This document shows positions 55,291-64,000 of a stretch of DNA of 64,000 bases, piece after piece (positions within the stretch are counted from its first letter, which is position 1; each line of letters starts with the position of its first letter). A model generated the notes under the pieces. The model did no database searches. It saw nothing but the letters and a program-made list of their open reading frames with translations, and was not told the DNA's origin. Position numbers and translations under genes: made by a program. Source of the stretch: Ophiobolus disseminans (taxonomy: Eukaryota; Ascomycota; Dothideomycetes; Pleosporales; Phaeosphaeriaceae); assembly GCA_010093685.1 (NCBI GenBank), contig MU006240.1, forward strand, positions 550,444-614,443, in the 5' to 3' direction.

Positions 55291-57182
55291 CGGAACGGCA
55301 GAGACTGAGCAGAGGCTATCATGAGCAGGTTGAGAGAAGGAAACGCATCGCTGTAGGGAGTTTCACTAGGAATATGCTCCCGTCCCCGAAGCCTGATATC
55401 CACACCTTGAGAAGGTGCGCTATGACACGGTAATCGGGCACGTATCGGCCTGATTGGCCGGCATAGAGATGCTCATGGATCATCAAGCCACACGCCTGCC
55501 TGCGTCATCGGTCATGCTCAGCCACCATCACACTGCACCAACGCGCGCCTACGTTTGAAGGAGCTCGCATCTTTTGCTCGCTCGGGCCCGTGCGTATTTT
55601 GGTAGGTTTCGAGCGTTTACAAAATACGAGCTCCCTCGTACTCGGCTGATATGTCCAATTCACCGACATCACAAGCCCAGGCTGTTGCAAGTCAATGCAT
55701 GTTCAAGGGGTTGTATTATCTCGCAACTTTTGCTGCTATAGTACATAGCTAGCCATTTAGGTGTGTCCGCACCTGTCCCAGCTCCATTGCATAGCTAGGA
55801 TCCATATACGTCGGAATTTCGAGGCAAAAGTTGACCATTGCAGTCCTTTTGCGCAGCTATGAGCACTTCATTGCTGCCCGCTTCCCAAAACGTCGGGCCA
55901 TCTCCGACTTCATCGCTGATGAATCCAGGTTGCTTTACCTTTCGAGCCGCACATATCAGTTGACGTCCCGACAGGCCAAGGTAGTTCAATCTCACCACAG
56001 ATGCGCCCATACAGTCGGCCCGTCCCACGAGCAGATTGGCCTGAGCTTGTCCTGACTAGCGGTATTGTTCGTGGGTGTGGTGGTGCTCGAAGCCTCTTTT
56101 GTGCACGATACAGAAGCTGCCAGTGATTGCTTCGCGAGCCAGACAAGTTGCTCGGTCCGTGTCGCCGCTCTGTCGCCAGTCGGATATTCTGAGCGTCTCC
56201 ATGTGGCAAAAGTTCCGCTGTCAAAAACCTGCGCAGCCCGGAACTCATCAACGGCCTGCTTGGCGCGCCCACTGCCATAGGTGGTTGAGTCTGTACTGAG
56301 TGGACGGGGCGGAGACGGAGAGGGGAACCGCTGGAGAGACGTTCGTGAAGCACGCTGGGTTCTGCACCGTGCGGCCTGGAGCGCACCTCTGAACATGGTG
56401 GCTTTCGGTCGATAATGATTGGCTGCGATGATGGGATAATTGATTGAAGGGATCAAGCAAGCTTTGTCGCACAGTTCGGCCGTTCTTTTTGGCAAAAGAG
56501 CAGGGAAACCACAGGTCGAGATGCCAGATTGTAGGTAGTGGCAGAGCGAAAAAAACTGGAGGTGAGTGTCTTCACCTACCTACGTTTGCACAGTGCAATC
56601 TTTGGAAAGCGCTAGGGCTCAGAACTTTGGTAACATAGAGAAGGTGTGGAGCAAACGTGCAGAGGCACCAGTAGACCTGCTTCGATCAGACATGCTAAGG
56701 TTCTAAGTCTTTCACCGGTTTGAAGAACATAAGTGTCATTGTCAACTATTGTTCAAGCGGAAGTCAGAGCGACATATATACGTAGGAACGCAAAGCAGTG
56801 GACAATATAAATCTGGGGCACGCTAATTGGCTAGCGTTACTACCCCTGCCTTTGGACCCTGATCTGCGGAAAGCGCGATGTGTCGCGTCAGCGTCATCGT
56901 CATCTGCATGCTTCAACAGGAAGTTTGTACGAAGTATAATTTTGGAATCTTTGCACAATGCTGCCAATGTGAAAGAATAATTTCAGGATAGACGCGCATC
57001 GGCGAACGTATGGCTAAGCCGCGAGAGACGCCATTGGGCGCCCATTGCACGAGGTGATGTTGATGTTTCGGCTCCCAGCCACCCACCTGATGCTGTCAGC
57101 CTTCAAGCAACTGTGACCACCATTGTCTTGAACCAGCCTGTCCACACAACCAAACAAGTCCAGCACCAGGGTTTTCATCATA
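55291..57182. other. Large divergent intergenic region, 1.9 kb
   Basis: Between the glucosyltransferase gene (minus) and the S1/P1 nuclease gene (plus). A possible short minus-strand frame lies at 55992-56396 and is listed separately. Otherwise no gene, repeat or tRNA was recognised; AT-rich at 56500-56960. Confidence 0.4.
55992..56396 (-). CDS. Possible small mitochondrial protein, 134 residues
   Basis: The ATG at 56396 opens MFRGALQAARCRTQRASRTS, which has the Arg/Ser/Ala composition of a mitochondrial presequence, followed by RFPSPSPPRPLSTD and YGSGRAKQAVDEFRAAQ, which looks like real protein. The second half is less convincing, and overlapping frames compete. No family recognised, and no intron is needed. 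Chance is possible. Confidence 0.3.
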   Translation of the reverse strand: MFRGALQAARCRTQRASRTSLQRFPSPSPPRPLSTDSTTYGSGRAKQAVDEFRAAQVFDSGTFATWRRSEYPTGDRAATRTEQLVWLAKQSLAASVSCTKEASSTTTPTNNTASQDKLRPICSWDGPTVWAHLW

Positions 57183-58215
57183 ATGCTCAGCAAACGTTTG
57201 CTGCATGTAGCAGCGTTGCTCACTCCAGCGGCCTGCTGGAACACAGATGGTGAGTTCGGCCATATAGCCACAACGATGGAAAACTTACATAGACGCAGTG
57301 CACAACCAGCTAGTCTTCATGGCGGAGACTTTTTTCACCCCAGATACCACCTCGGTACTCGCGCAAATCCTCGAGCCTCAATATAATGGCAGCATAGGCC
57401 GCGCAGCGGCATGGGCAGACGCATACGCGCATACGAGCGAAGGCCGCTTCTCTTACCAGTGGCACTGGATAGATACCCATGACTGGGCACCGCACCATTG
57501 CCACCTGGACTACAAGAGCGATTGCGCCAAGGGAGGCTGCGTTGTTAGCGCTATTGCAAACCAAACGGGCATCCTACGCGAATGCATTCAGCAAGCGATG
57601 AGCGGCACTATCCTGAGTGGTGGCACCAATCTGACTTGCTCGTATGCTGCAAAATGGGTTGCACATTTTGTGGGCGACATACACCAGCCGCTCCATGCGT
57701 CCGGACGTGCCGCAGGGGGAAACTTTTACAAGGTCAAGTTTGGCAATGTGTCCACAGAGCTGCATGCTGTAAGCTTTTTCTGTCACATTCTGCTCCACAG
57801 AAGCTGATCCAAACAGGTCTGGGATGGGTTTATACCTTACTATGCTGCGAACGTCAGCAAACCGTTCTCAAATCACTCCATTGACCCGTTCTTCAGGAGT
57901 CTGTTGACCCGCATCCGAAAAGATCAGTTCTACGAGGCGCCATACATGTGGCTCACTTGTAGCGATCCTTCGATGCCCGAAGAGTGTGCCTCACTTTGGG
58001 CGACCGAGAGCAACCGCTGGACTTGCGACTATGTCTATAGTCATGTGCACAATGATACAGATCTTGGCACAGACGGCTATGCATTCGGTGCTGTTCCTAT
58101 TGTAGAGTTACAGATCAGCAAAGCCGCATATCGACTGGGAACCTGGCTTAACAAATTGGTCGACGGGGTCAAAGCAGACCAACTCTGGAGAGACCAGGAG
58201 ATCCTCGAGTTATAG
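57183..58215 (+). CDS. Secreted S1/P1-type nuclease
   Basis: Exons 57183-57249, 57299-57768 and 57817-58215 give 311 residues with a signal peptide MLSKRLLHVAALLTPAACW. The mature enzyme starts at Trp and has the nine-residue zinc set of the family: W-NTDV-H (W with four residues to His), a HWIDTHDWAPHHC loop, HFVGDIHQPLHAS, and LHAVWDG. Cysteines in CHLDYKSDCAKGGC and the ESNRWTCDYVYSHVH segment also match. The last exon holds IVELQISKAAYRLGTWLNKL, typical of the C-terminus. Glycosylation sites are present (NQTG, NVST, NVSK). It cleaves single-stranded nucleic acids and releases 3'-phosphate, acting outside the cell. The second acceptor (CGCAG at 57298) gives the canonical W-x4-H spacing. 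Confidence 0.88.
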
Positions 58216-58552
58216 GATCGTACGGCAATATCAATTCGCGTAGCCTGTCCTCACCACTCGTCCTGTTTGGCTGCCTTTAACACTGTGCAGACCCCTCGGA
58301 TCACTCGCTTTCTTTACTTAGCACTTCCACTGGAACTCAGTATGTCACTAAATGCAAATAACTTACTACAGCCCTTAACACCTTATCACGTGTCCAGTCT
58401 ACATGGAACTGCTGAGCATTGAATAGGATTTCCACTTTCTATATCTCAGTCGCTGACGCCCTCCGAGTGGCCTACAAATCTCATCGAAACACCGCTCTAC
58501 CAACGTACAAGTAACACATTCCATAACTTCCAGTAGTATCAGCAACGCAATA
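58216..58552. other. Intergenic spacer
   Basis: 337 bases between the nuclease gene and the broken F-box-like gene. No supported feature. Confidence 0.35.
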
Positions 58553-59212
58553 ATGACAGTACTAACCAAAGCTACACTCACCGACGCGGTCGGATTCATC
58601 GACCTACCTCGGGAGTTGCGTGACTTAGTCTACATGCAAGCGCTCTCAGACAACGGGCAAACAGTCATATTTACTCTTATAGAACCAAATGGTCGGAAAC
58701 TTCTTCTCGGTCCAGATGTACTTGACTTCTTGCTTTCATGCAGGACTGTCTACCATGAGACAATCTGGATATACACCTAGAGAACGGCGATACACCAGCT
58801 CGCATTATGCTGCCGTAAGCTTCACGCCCTACCGACCAAACCCCTATCTATATCGCGCTTTACCTCGCACTTCCCGCTTGCAGACATAGACGTTTACGCG
58901 CCGCAGAGTAGTCACGCTAGATTGGCATTACTCTCCTGAATAGTCCAGCTCAGCATGCGCTTTCCCAGCCTTTGCAGACTCGACCTTGGAATCGACGTCC
59001 TGGATTTCCTTCGGGACATTCATGTTCGAGACATTCACGTATCCTCCACGACGGTTTGTGAGTTCATGGATCGTCGAGTATATCCTGGCATTGGTGGAAT
59101 CTGCAAATTTGGAAGTAGCGCTCAAGGCATTGCAAAGCCCTCCCAATATAGGCAGATTGCACATTTGCATTGTCTAGAAGTCTCTTCTCGGGGAATTTCT
59201 CCGTGCGGGTAA
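58553..59212 (+). pseudogene. Broken LPRELRDLVY (F-box/2EXR-like) gene with in-frame stops
   Basis: The ATG at 58553 opens a frame with GFIDLPRELRDLVYMQALSD and LLSCRTVYHETIWIY. The TAG at 58778-58780 stops it, yet the same frame continues with RTAIHQLALCCRKLHALP, SRFTSHFPLADIDVYA, a TGA near 58937, and FPSLCRLDLGIDVLDFLR, typical of the family's C-terminal half. The frame ends at a third stop at 59210-59212. No GT-AG intron was found that removes either stop. Length if restored matches small family members. The TGA may have come from CGA and the TAG from CAG, but this is an inference. Confidence 0.65.
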
Positions 59213-59800
59213 CCTTTACGGGAATTTCCCGTGCACGGCAGAGCTTCGTGAGCAGCTGCGCAACCAGGCTGTCAGGTTTGTACGTGAGGTCGTTCCGGCG
59301 GCTGCACGGATTACTGGTTGTGTGATTCCAGAAGAGTAGATGCTGCCTTCTTTTCTGCCTTCTTCGAGAACAGTTGCCAGGAGAGCGAGTAAGCACTCGT
59401 TTGAGTGTACGTTGGTAGTGTCCACGTAAGCTAGGTCCCTCTTTCAATAGGGAAGCATGGTATCGGTCTGTTCGGTATAACAATCACCAGAAATGACACT
59501 GAACAAGCAACAACTTTCTCACCATAAGAGCAGTGACTTTTTTCTTCTGCACTTTCATTCTTCATGGTACATTATGCGCAGACTGTTTGGAAGTTGTCGG
59601 GTATTTTGGATTTTCATACAATTCAATGTCACATACGGTTCCTCAATTTGTCGCATCGTGCGTTCGAGACGCCTATCACAATGCAAGACAGCCCATATTG
59701 TAGTATCCTCACAACATATCCTTACCACAATACATAATCCAACCTTACCCGCTTGCCTCCCATCTCCTACAACCCCCAATCCCACACTCCCACACGCACC
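59213..59800. other. Intergenic spacer
   Basis: About 590 bases, with a C/A-rich run (59700-59800) before the RING gene start that resembles a fungal promoter. No supported gene. Confidence 0.35.
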
Positions 59801-60628
59801 ATGTCCGCCATCCCCACCACCACCACCACCACCACCACCACCACCACTCCCATCCCTTCGCGGTTACAATTCATCGCAAACAGCCTCGAAGCTAGCAGCG
59901 CTCACCCGGACACGACATGCTCCATCTGCATTGAGCTGTGTGTCGATGATGAAGACGTTGTGAAACTCATACTATGTAGCAACTGCTGGTTCCACCGGGC
60001 TTGTATTCTTGAATGGTTTGCTTCGGCGCATGAGCGGCGAGGTACGTGTCCGAACGATCGGACTGTTCTGTTTGAGGCGGCCGATACGACGAGCGCGGCC
60101 GATGAGTTGATGATCGAGACTGCATCTGAGCGATTCAATAGTGCTCTGCAGCGGCATGTTGAGTTCGTACGCGAACAGAATGCTCTTACCGCCACTGGCG
60201 ATATCGCAGCAGCGTGGTGTACTGCGACCGACAGCGACGTGGTAGATCGGGTACAGTATGGCATCTTCGAAATGCGTATGAACAGTGCGCTCTTTTCTAG
60301 GGATCAACGTGACCACTATGATCCTGTCTTCGAAAATGCCGCAGCGGACTTCGATCGCTTGGGTGCCAGTTTCGCAGCTGCCGCTCGGCTGCAAGTATCT
60401 ACATGGTTGAGTGAATTGCGTCCCGTGATTGAGGCGCTTGAGCGGAGTTCATTTAACCAAATGTTGCTGGGCTGGCATAAAGTTTCGCTGCTAGATGCAT
60501 GTGGGCAGGCGGAGACTTCGAGGTGGTATATGCTTCATCATGTTGTTGATGAGATGGCACGTCATAGGCGGGCGGTTCAGAGGTTGCATGCAGACATGGT
60601 GAGCGAGCACCGCGTGCGTCTGAACTAG
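59801..60628 (+). CDS. Small RING-finger protein
   Basis: Intronless 275-residue frame with ATG at 59801 (context CACCATGTC). The N-terminus MSAIP is followed by 11 threonines encoded by an ACC repeat. The RING-like zinc motif reads CSICIELCVDDED, LCSNCWFHRACILEWFAS and CPNDRTVLF; it holds Cys and His ligands in a C3HC4-like spacing near residues 40-90, although the second pair (LCSNC-W-FHRAC) is slightly atypical. The rest is helical (ERFNSALQRHVEFVREQNAL, AARLQVSTWLSELRP, SRWYMLHHVVDEMARHRRAV) without a named domain. Probable E3 ubiquitin ligase; substrate unknown. Confidence 0.75.
   Translation: MSAIPTTTTTTTTTTTPIPSRLQFIANSLEASSAHPDTTCSICIELCVDDEDVVKLILCSNCWFHRACILEWFASAHERRGTCPNDRTVLFEAADTTSAADELMIETASERFNSALQRHVEFVREQNALTATGDIAAAWCTATDSDVVDRVQYGIFEMRMNSALFSRDQRDHYDPVFENAAADFDRLGASFAAAARLQVSTWLSELRPVIEALERSSFNQMLLGWHKVSLLDACGQAETSRWYMLHHVVDEMARHRRAVQRLHADMVSEHRVRLN
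59816..59848 (+). repeat. ACC trinucleotide microsatellite, 11 units
   Basis: Ten ACC codons and one ACT encode a poly-threonine tract at the N-terminus of the RING protein. It is likely to vary in length between isolates. Confidence 0.9.
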
Positions 60629-61021
60629 ATAATTGTTATGTGTGGGTTCATTTCTCGATGGGACACTAATGCTATAGTAGAGGTAATTACTTAATCATGG
60701 AGGTACACGTGCGGATATGTTATACAAGGAAGCTTCACCGTCAAATGAACCACGTCTATACGTCTATAGAGCTTGTATTCGGATCTACCTTATTGAATTG
60801 TACACTTGGTCTTAGCTATAGACAAATGAGCAAAATCGAACAACATGATTACTTCACAAACGCCCCAGACAAGAACAACCCCTTCAATCAGTCCTCGCTC
60901 CACACTCTCAAAGCTGTCCGCACTATAATCGCATTACAACCAGCGACAAAGCATACCGAGTAATCCAAGAACAAGCGTACCAAACCCCCACATATTCAAC
61001 ACACCCACCCCTCCCCAGCCC
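60629..61021. other. Convergent 3' intergenic region
   Basis: About 390 bases between the convergent RING and dioxygenase-like genes. Nothing recognised besides likely 3' UTRs. Confidence 0.35.
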
Positions 61022-62194
61022 CTAATCCAAAAACCACTTCGGCACCTCCGGCCCCCAAACAGCCAAACTCTCATCCCCCGCCTCGCCCCACCCCACCGGC
61101 GTATCCTCATTCACCAGATCCCCATCCGCATAATGCTCAATCATATTCCCCGTGGTATCCCACCAATAATCAAACAACTGGCTGCCCAGCACATGTCTGC
61201 CCACGCCCCACACGCTCTTGTACGCCTTCTTCGCCAGCCACTCGTGCCCCAAGAGCTGCGTATCGAAATCATGAACTTCGAACGAGCAATGGTGGACATG
61301 CTGTGTCGCGTTCGTGGACAGGAAGATGGTGTGGTGATCCGTGTAGTCTGGCCCGAGGTCGATGTGTGCGAATATCGCGACGTCGCGTTGGCCGGTGGGT
61401 GTGTCGACGTATAGAAAGTCTGTGGGCACGATGTTGAATGTGCGTGTATACCATTGCATTTGGGTCTGGAAATTTTGGACGCAGAGGCCGTAATGGCCTA
61501 GTTTGTGCACTGCTGCGGGGCCGGGCTTGAAGCGCTGAAAGCGTGCTACACGGGGCTTTTCGTGCTCGTAATTCGTCGTTAGGATCTCGGGATAGGGACC
61601 GGCGGCTTTCTTGGTTTGCCCGTGGATTAGGTTGATGGGGAAGCCTTCTGGGTCGTGGAGGGTTACGAGGGAGCCGCCGCCTGGTGCGGAGGTGATGTCT
61701 TGGATGGGACTTGCGCCGGGTAGTCTGCTGGCTTTTTCGAGTTCGGAGTGGCTTGCGACTTCGAACGTCCCGCCGAGGAATTTCTTCTCGCCGGCTTGCG
61801 CGTAGTAGACGTATTGGTCGTCTCCGTAGCCTTTGTACCATCTCTTGCCTTCCGCCTTTTTTGCGACGCTCATGCCAAAGTCGCGCAGAAAAGTAGTAAT
61901 CTCATCTAAGTTGGGATGTTGGTATCGCATATGTACGAGTTTGGTTAGTTTGATTTGTGCATTGCGGTCGATCTGTTGTTCGTCTTGCCATTGTCGTAGG
62001 GGCTTGCACGGTTTGGGAATGGCTTCTGCTTGGGGAATCGACGAGCCACGATTCGGCGATGTTTCGCGGCTGGGATTCTACTTGAAGGTAAGCCGTAGTT
62101 GAAGAAATACAGGATAACTGGTGCTGGGAGCATTGCATGTGGGGTCTTGACGTACACCTGGTGTGATTTTGTCGTTCATGTCGTCGAACGTCAT
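61022..62194 (-). CDS. Extradiol ring-cleavage dioxygenase-like (VOC superfamily) protein
   Basis: A likely model joins 62194-62158 (MTFDDMNDKITP) and 62022-61022 with a 135 bp intron (GTGTAC donor, CAGAAG acceptor) to give 345 residues; the 5' exons are less certain than the rest. The core starts LTKLVHMRYQHPNLDEITTF, a first VOC unit, followed by KFLGGTFEVAS and VTLHDPEGFPINLIHG. The second unit carries the catechol 2,3-dioxygenase-type metal ligands: VHKLGHYGLCVQNF (His), QHVHHCSFEVHDFD (His) and NMIEHYADGDLV (Glu). Spacing fits an Fe(II)-dependent extradiol enzyme that opens catecholic rings in aromatic catabolism. A hydroxylase or decarboxylase partner is not nearby. Substrate unknown. 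Confidence 0.8.
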
Positions 62195-62538
62195 GGTTGA
62201 TACTTCCTATTGTTGTAATTAATTTTGTGCAATAGGAGAGCTTGTCATTGGCGAAACGATGTGATTGCGCAAGTGATGCAGGCCCAAGATAGTTATATGG
62301 TGCATGTGGGGAAGTTGCACACGACGCATTATGCCGATGTGGGGTCCCGTTCTCTGCAAGGCTGAGACACGGACCTCAACGCCACTCCTTCGTCATCTTA
62401 GTGCTATGTGAATTTTGTTGCGATTGCAGTGCGATATCTACACGCCGACATCGCGCATTCGAATGTATTACATAGTTTGTCACAACTAGCAGAGCCTGCG
62501 CAAGAATCCTAACGTGGGTATCGAGAACGCCAAAAAAA
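62195..62538. other. Intergenic spacer
   Basis: About 340 bases, containing the promoter of the dioxygenase-like gene and the 3' UTR of the coiled-coil protein gene. Confidence 0.35.
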
Positions 62539-64000
62539 TCACATCGTCTTGTGTGAGGTCCTCACCCCTGGAGACCTCCCAAGCCCAGTCGTGATCCTGA
62601 GCATATAGTGCCACCAGCCTTCTCTTGTTCCCAACACTCTATCCAACTCATCAGCTCTGCTCTCCACAAACTCAACTTGTCTCTCAAACTCTCCAAGCGC
62701 ATCTTCCACATCCTCGACCTTGCTTCTCAAGGCACTGATCTCGTAGTCCAACTTATCACCCATGTTGCCGAGCTCGCGAAGAGATACGGTAAGTTGGGAG
62801 CGATTATTCGTAATGGCTGCATGAGCGTCTTCGCGCAAAGCATGATACGTGTCTAAGCGTGGGTAGTATATTGATTCGAGGGTCTCGGTGTCAGCATCTG
62901 CTGCGGATTCGAGGTCTGTGAGATCTGTAATACGTGAGGCTACCCAAGCTGTGTCTGTATTTGACAGCATTGCTAGCCTGTGATGCAACCTCTTTAGTTG
63001 CTCTGATTGCAGATTTTGGGCTGCCAACTTTGCTGTCAACGTAGCAGATGAAGTATCTCCATCATCTACAGCCGTCTCGTCAACGTTCACGACAGCAATA
63101 CTACGCCATCTTAACACGTTTTCTTCCGCAATGCTGAATGAGAGGTTGCGAGGCCACCATTCATCATCACGAGGCGCTGCGTAGAAGTCTAGGTGATCGC
63201 CGGAAAAGGTACGACGCAGTAGAGGAGGGACCTCATGCACCTCCTCGATTGGCAGTCGTCCATCAAGTTCAACACCATGATAAATGGACCCTGCGATGGA
63301 ATCGTCGACGGTCGGTGGTTGGGTTGAAGTATCGCTTTCAGCAACAGAAACCCTCAGAGCGGATGGCTCGTGACGACCATCAGCTCTGCGTGGCGCCTTG
63401 AGTGCGAGGGAGATGGTAGAGTCGCGAGGAGTTTCGGTCAATACTTTAGTAAAGGACGGTTCTCCGTCCGTGAGCGTACGTTGCGACGAATCGATAGACG
63501 ACTGATCGTATTCAAGGCGGGTCTCCTCGTGATCTCCACGTGCGTGTGAACCATTCATATCTGTATGCTGGGGGGACCGGAGATCGCCTTTGCTTCGATG
63601 TAGAGCATGCCGTCCATGCTCTTCCCTAGAGAGCTTACTGGCATGTGTACGAAGCCCAACAGCGTCTTTTATGTGCCGGAGACCGCTGCCGGGAATGGAT
63701 TTGATTGCAGCTCGCTTCGAGAACGGGTCTTTGTCCTTGTCTCTTTCGACGCCATCCGGCGAGAACACCTCATGTTTTTTAGTACTATCAGCTGTAGTCT
63801 CTCGTTTCATGGGTCGGGGATGATCGAATGTCGACTCTCTTGTGAGTGTCTTTTTGTTAGGATCTTGATCGTCTGGCGAAGTGGATCGTTCTTCGCCGGG
63901 TAGGCGGTTAAACATGTCGCCCGAGGAGGCAGTTTTGCGAGGCTTTCCGTGCCACAGCCACTTGGCATGATCTCCTCGAACAAGCTCTACGAACTGATCC
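62539..64000 (-). CDS. Coiled-coil protein, 5' part cut by window end
   Basis: The minus-strand frame is open from its stop at 62539 through the window edge at 64000; before MFNRLPGEERS it reads QFVELVRGDHAKWLWHGKPR without a stop, so the start lies outside. The visible 487 residues begin charged and disordered (Lys/Asp/Ser/Thr-rich), pass VHEVPPLLRRTFSGDHLDFY and PRNLSFSIAEENVLRWRSI, and end in a long helical region (LSNTDTAWVASRITDLTDLE, YEISALRSKVEDVEDALGEF, ERQVEFVESRADELDRVLG) with heptad-like spacing. The last residues (WWHYMLRITTGLG) look amphipathic or membrane-binding. No named family recognised. Confidence 0.7.
   Translation of the reverse strand, partial: DQFVELVRGDHAKWLWHGKPRKTASSGDMFNRLPGEERSTSPDDQDPNKKTLTRESTFDHPRPMKRETTADSTKKHEVFSPDGVERDKDKDPFSKRAAIKSIPGSGLRHIKDAVGLRTHASKLSREEHGRHALHRSKGDLRSPQHTDMNGSHARGDHEETRLEYDQSSIDSSQRTLTDGEPSFTKVLTETPRDSTISLALKAPRRADGRHEPSALRVSVAESDTSTQPPTVDDSIAGSIYHGVELDGRLPIEEVHEVPPLLRRTFSGDHLDFYAAPRDDEWWPRNLSFSIAEENVLRWRSIAVVNVDETAVDDGDTSSATLTAKLAAQNLQSEQLKRLHHRLAMLSNTDTAWVASRITDLTDLESAADADTETLESIYYPRLDTYHALREDAHAAITNNRSQLTVSLRELGNMGDKLDYEISALRSKVEDVEDALGEFERQVEFVESRADELDRVLGTREGWWHYMLRITTGLGRSPGVRTSHKTM

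Noticed and set aside
57250..57298. Retained intron reading WNTDGEFGHIATT as the nuclease N-terminus
   Set aside because: The frame then fails to join the conserved LVFMAETFF segment, while splicing gives family spacing.
59816..59848. ACC repeat as a CRISPR or telomere-like element
   Set aside because: It is a simple coding trinucleotide repeat for poly-threonine.

Overview
The window reads as nuclear DNA of a filamentous ascomycete, most likely a Dothideomycete of the Pleosporales type. Reasons: about two dozen monocistronic genes on both strands, introns of mostly 45-60 bp with GTRNGT donors, TGAC/CTAAC branch sites and CAG/TAG acceptors, no operons, and families typical of that group (LPxELRxxIY F-box-like proteins, L-arabinitol dehydrogenase, GID/RanBPM, Ada3, UIM-bearing sterol glucosyltransferase). 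The lineage is inferred from protein flavour only.

Layout. 0-3.3 kb: a broken and an intact LPxELRxxIY paralogue in tandem. 4.2-6.5 kb: two convergent short-chain dehydrogenases (an Ayr1-like one and a retinol-dehydrogenase-like one). 7-9 kb: a multi-pass membrane protein. 9.7-18.2 kb, all minus strand: RanBPM/Vid30-like GID subunit, INO80 Ies4-like protein, mitochondrial PP2C, and a disordered basic protein. 20-25.4 kb: a small secreted protein, an 812-residue repeat-containing disordered protein, and a conserved 233-residue protein. 25.6-27.2 kb: two decayed kinase-like fragments. 27.7-30.2 kb: a large accessory protein with a stop at its first exon junction. 30.2-32.6 kb: gene-free. 32.6-34.5 kb: a Dal5/allantoate-type MFS transporter whose second intron does not keep frame. 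35.3-40 kb: two conserved unknowns. 40.3-42.5 kb: an Artemis/Snm1-type nuclease divergent from one of them. 43.8-49.5 kb: L-arabinitol 4-dehydrogenase, a PA-TM-RING ubiquitin ligase, and Ada3 of SAGA. 50-55.3 kb: an LPxELRxxI protein and a 1378-residue sterol glucosyltransferase-like protein with ubiquitin-interacting motifs. 57-64 kb: S1/P1 nuclease, a second broken LPxELRxxIY gene, a small RING protein, an extradiol dioxygenase-like protein, and a coiled-coil protein cut by the window end.

Most genes are independent housekeeping or accessory loci. Two adjacent divergent pairs (38.9-42.5 kb; 45.6-49.5 kb) have short shared promoters. The best leads are genes with local reading-frame lesions interleaved with intact housekeeping genes, a tandem splice acceptor in the S1/P1 nuclease that controls a zinc-site spacing, and a glucosyltransferase that joins a catalytic domain, a VPS13-like C-terminal stretch and several UIM-like helices. 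No CRISPR, phage, rRNA or recognisable tRNA was seen, and no cluster clearly amounts to a new multi-gene system.
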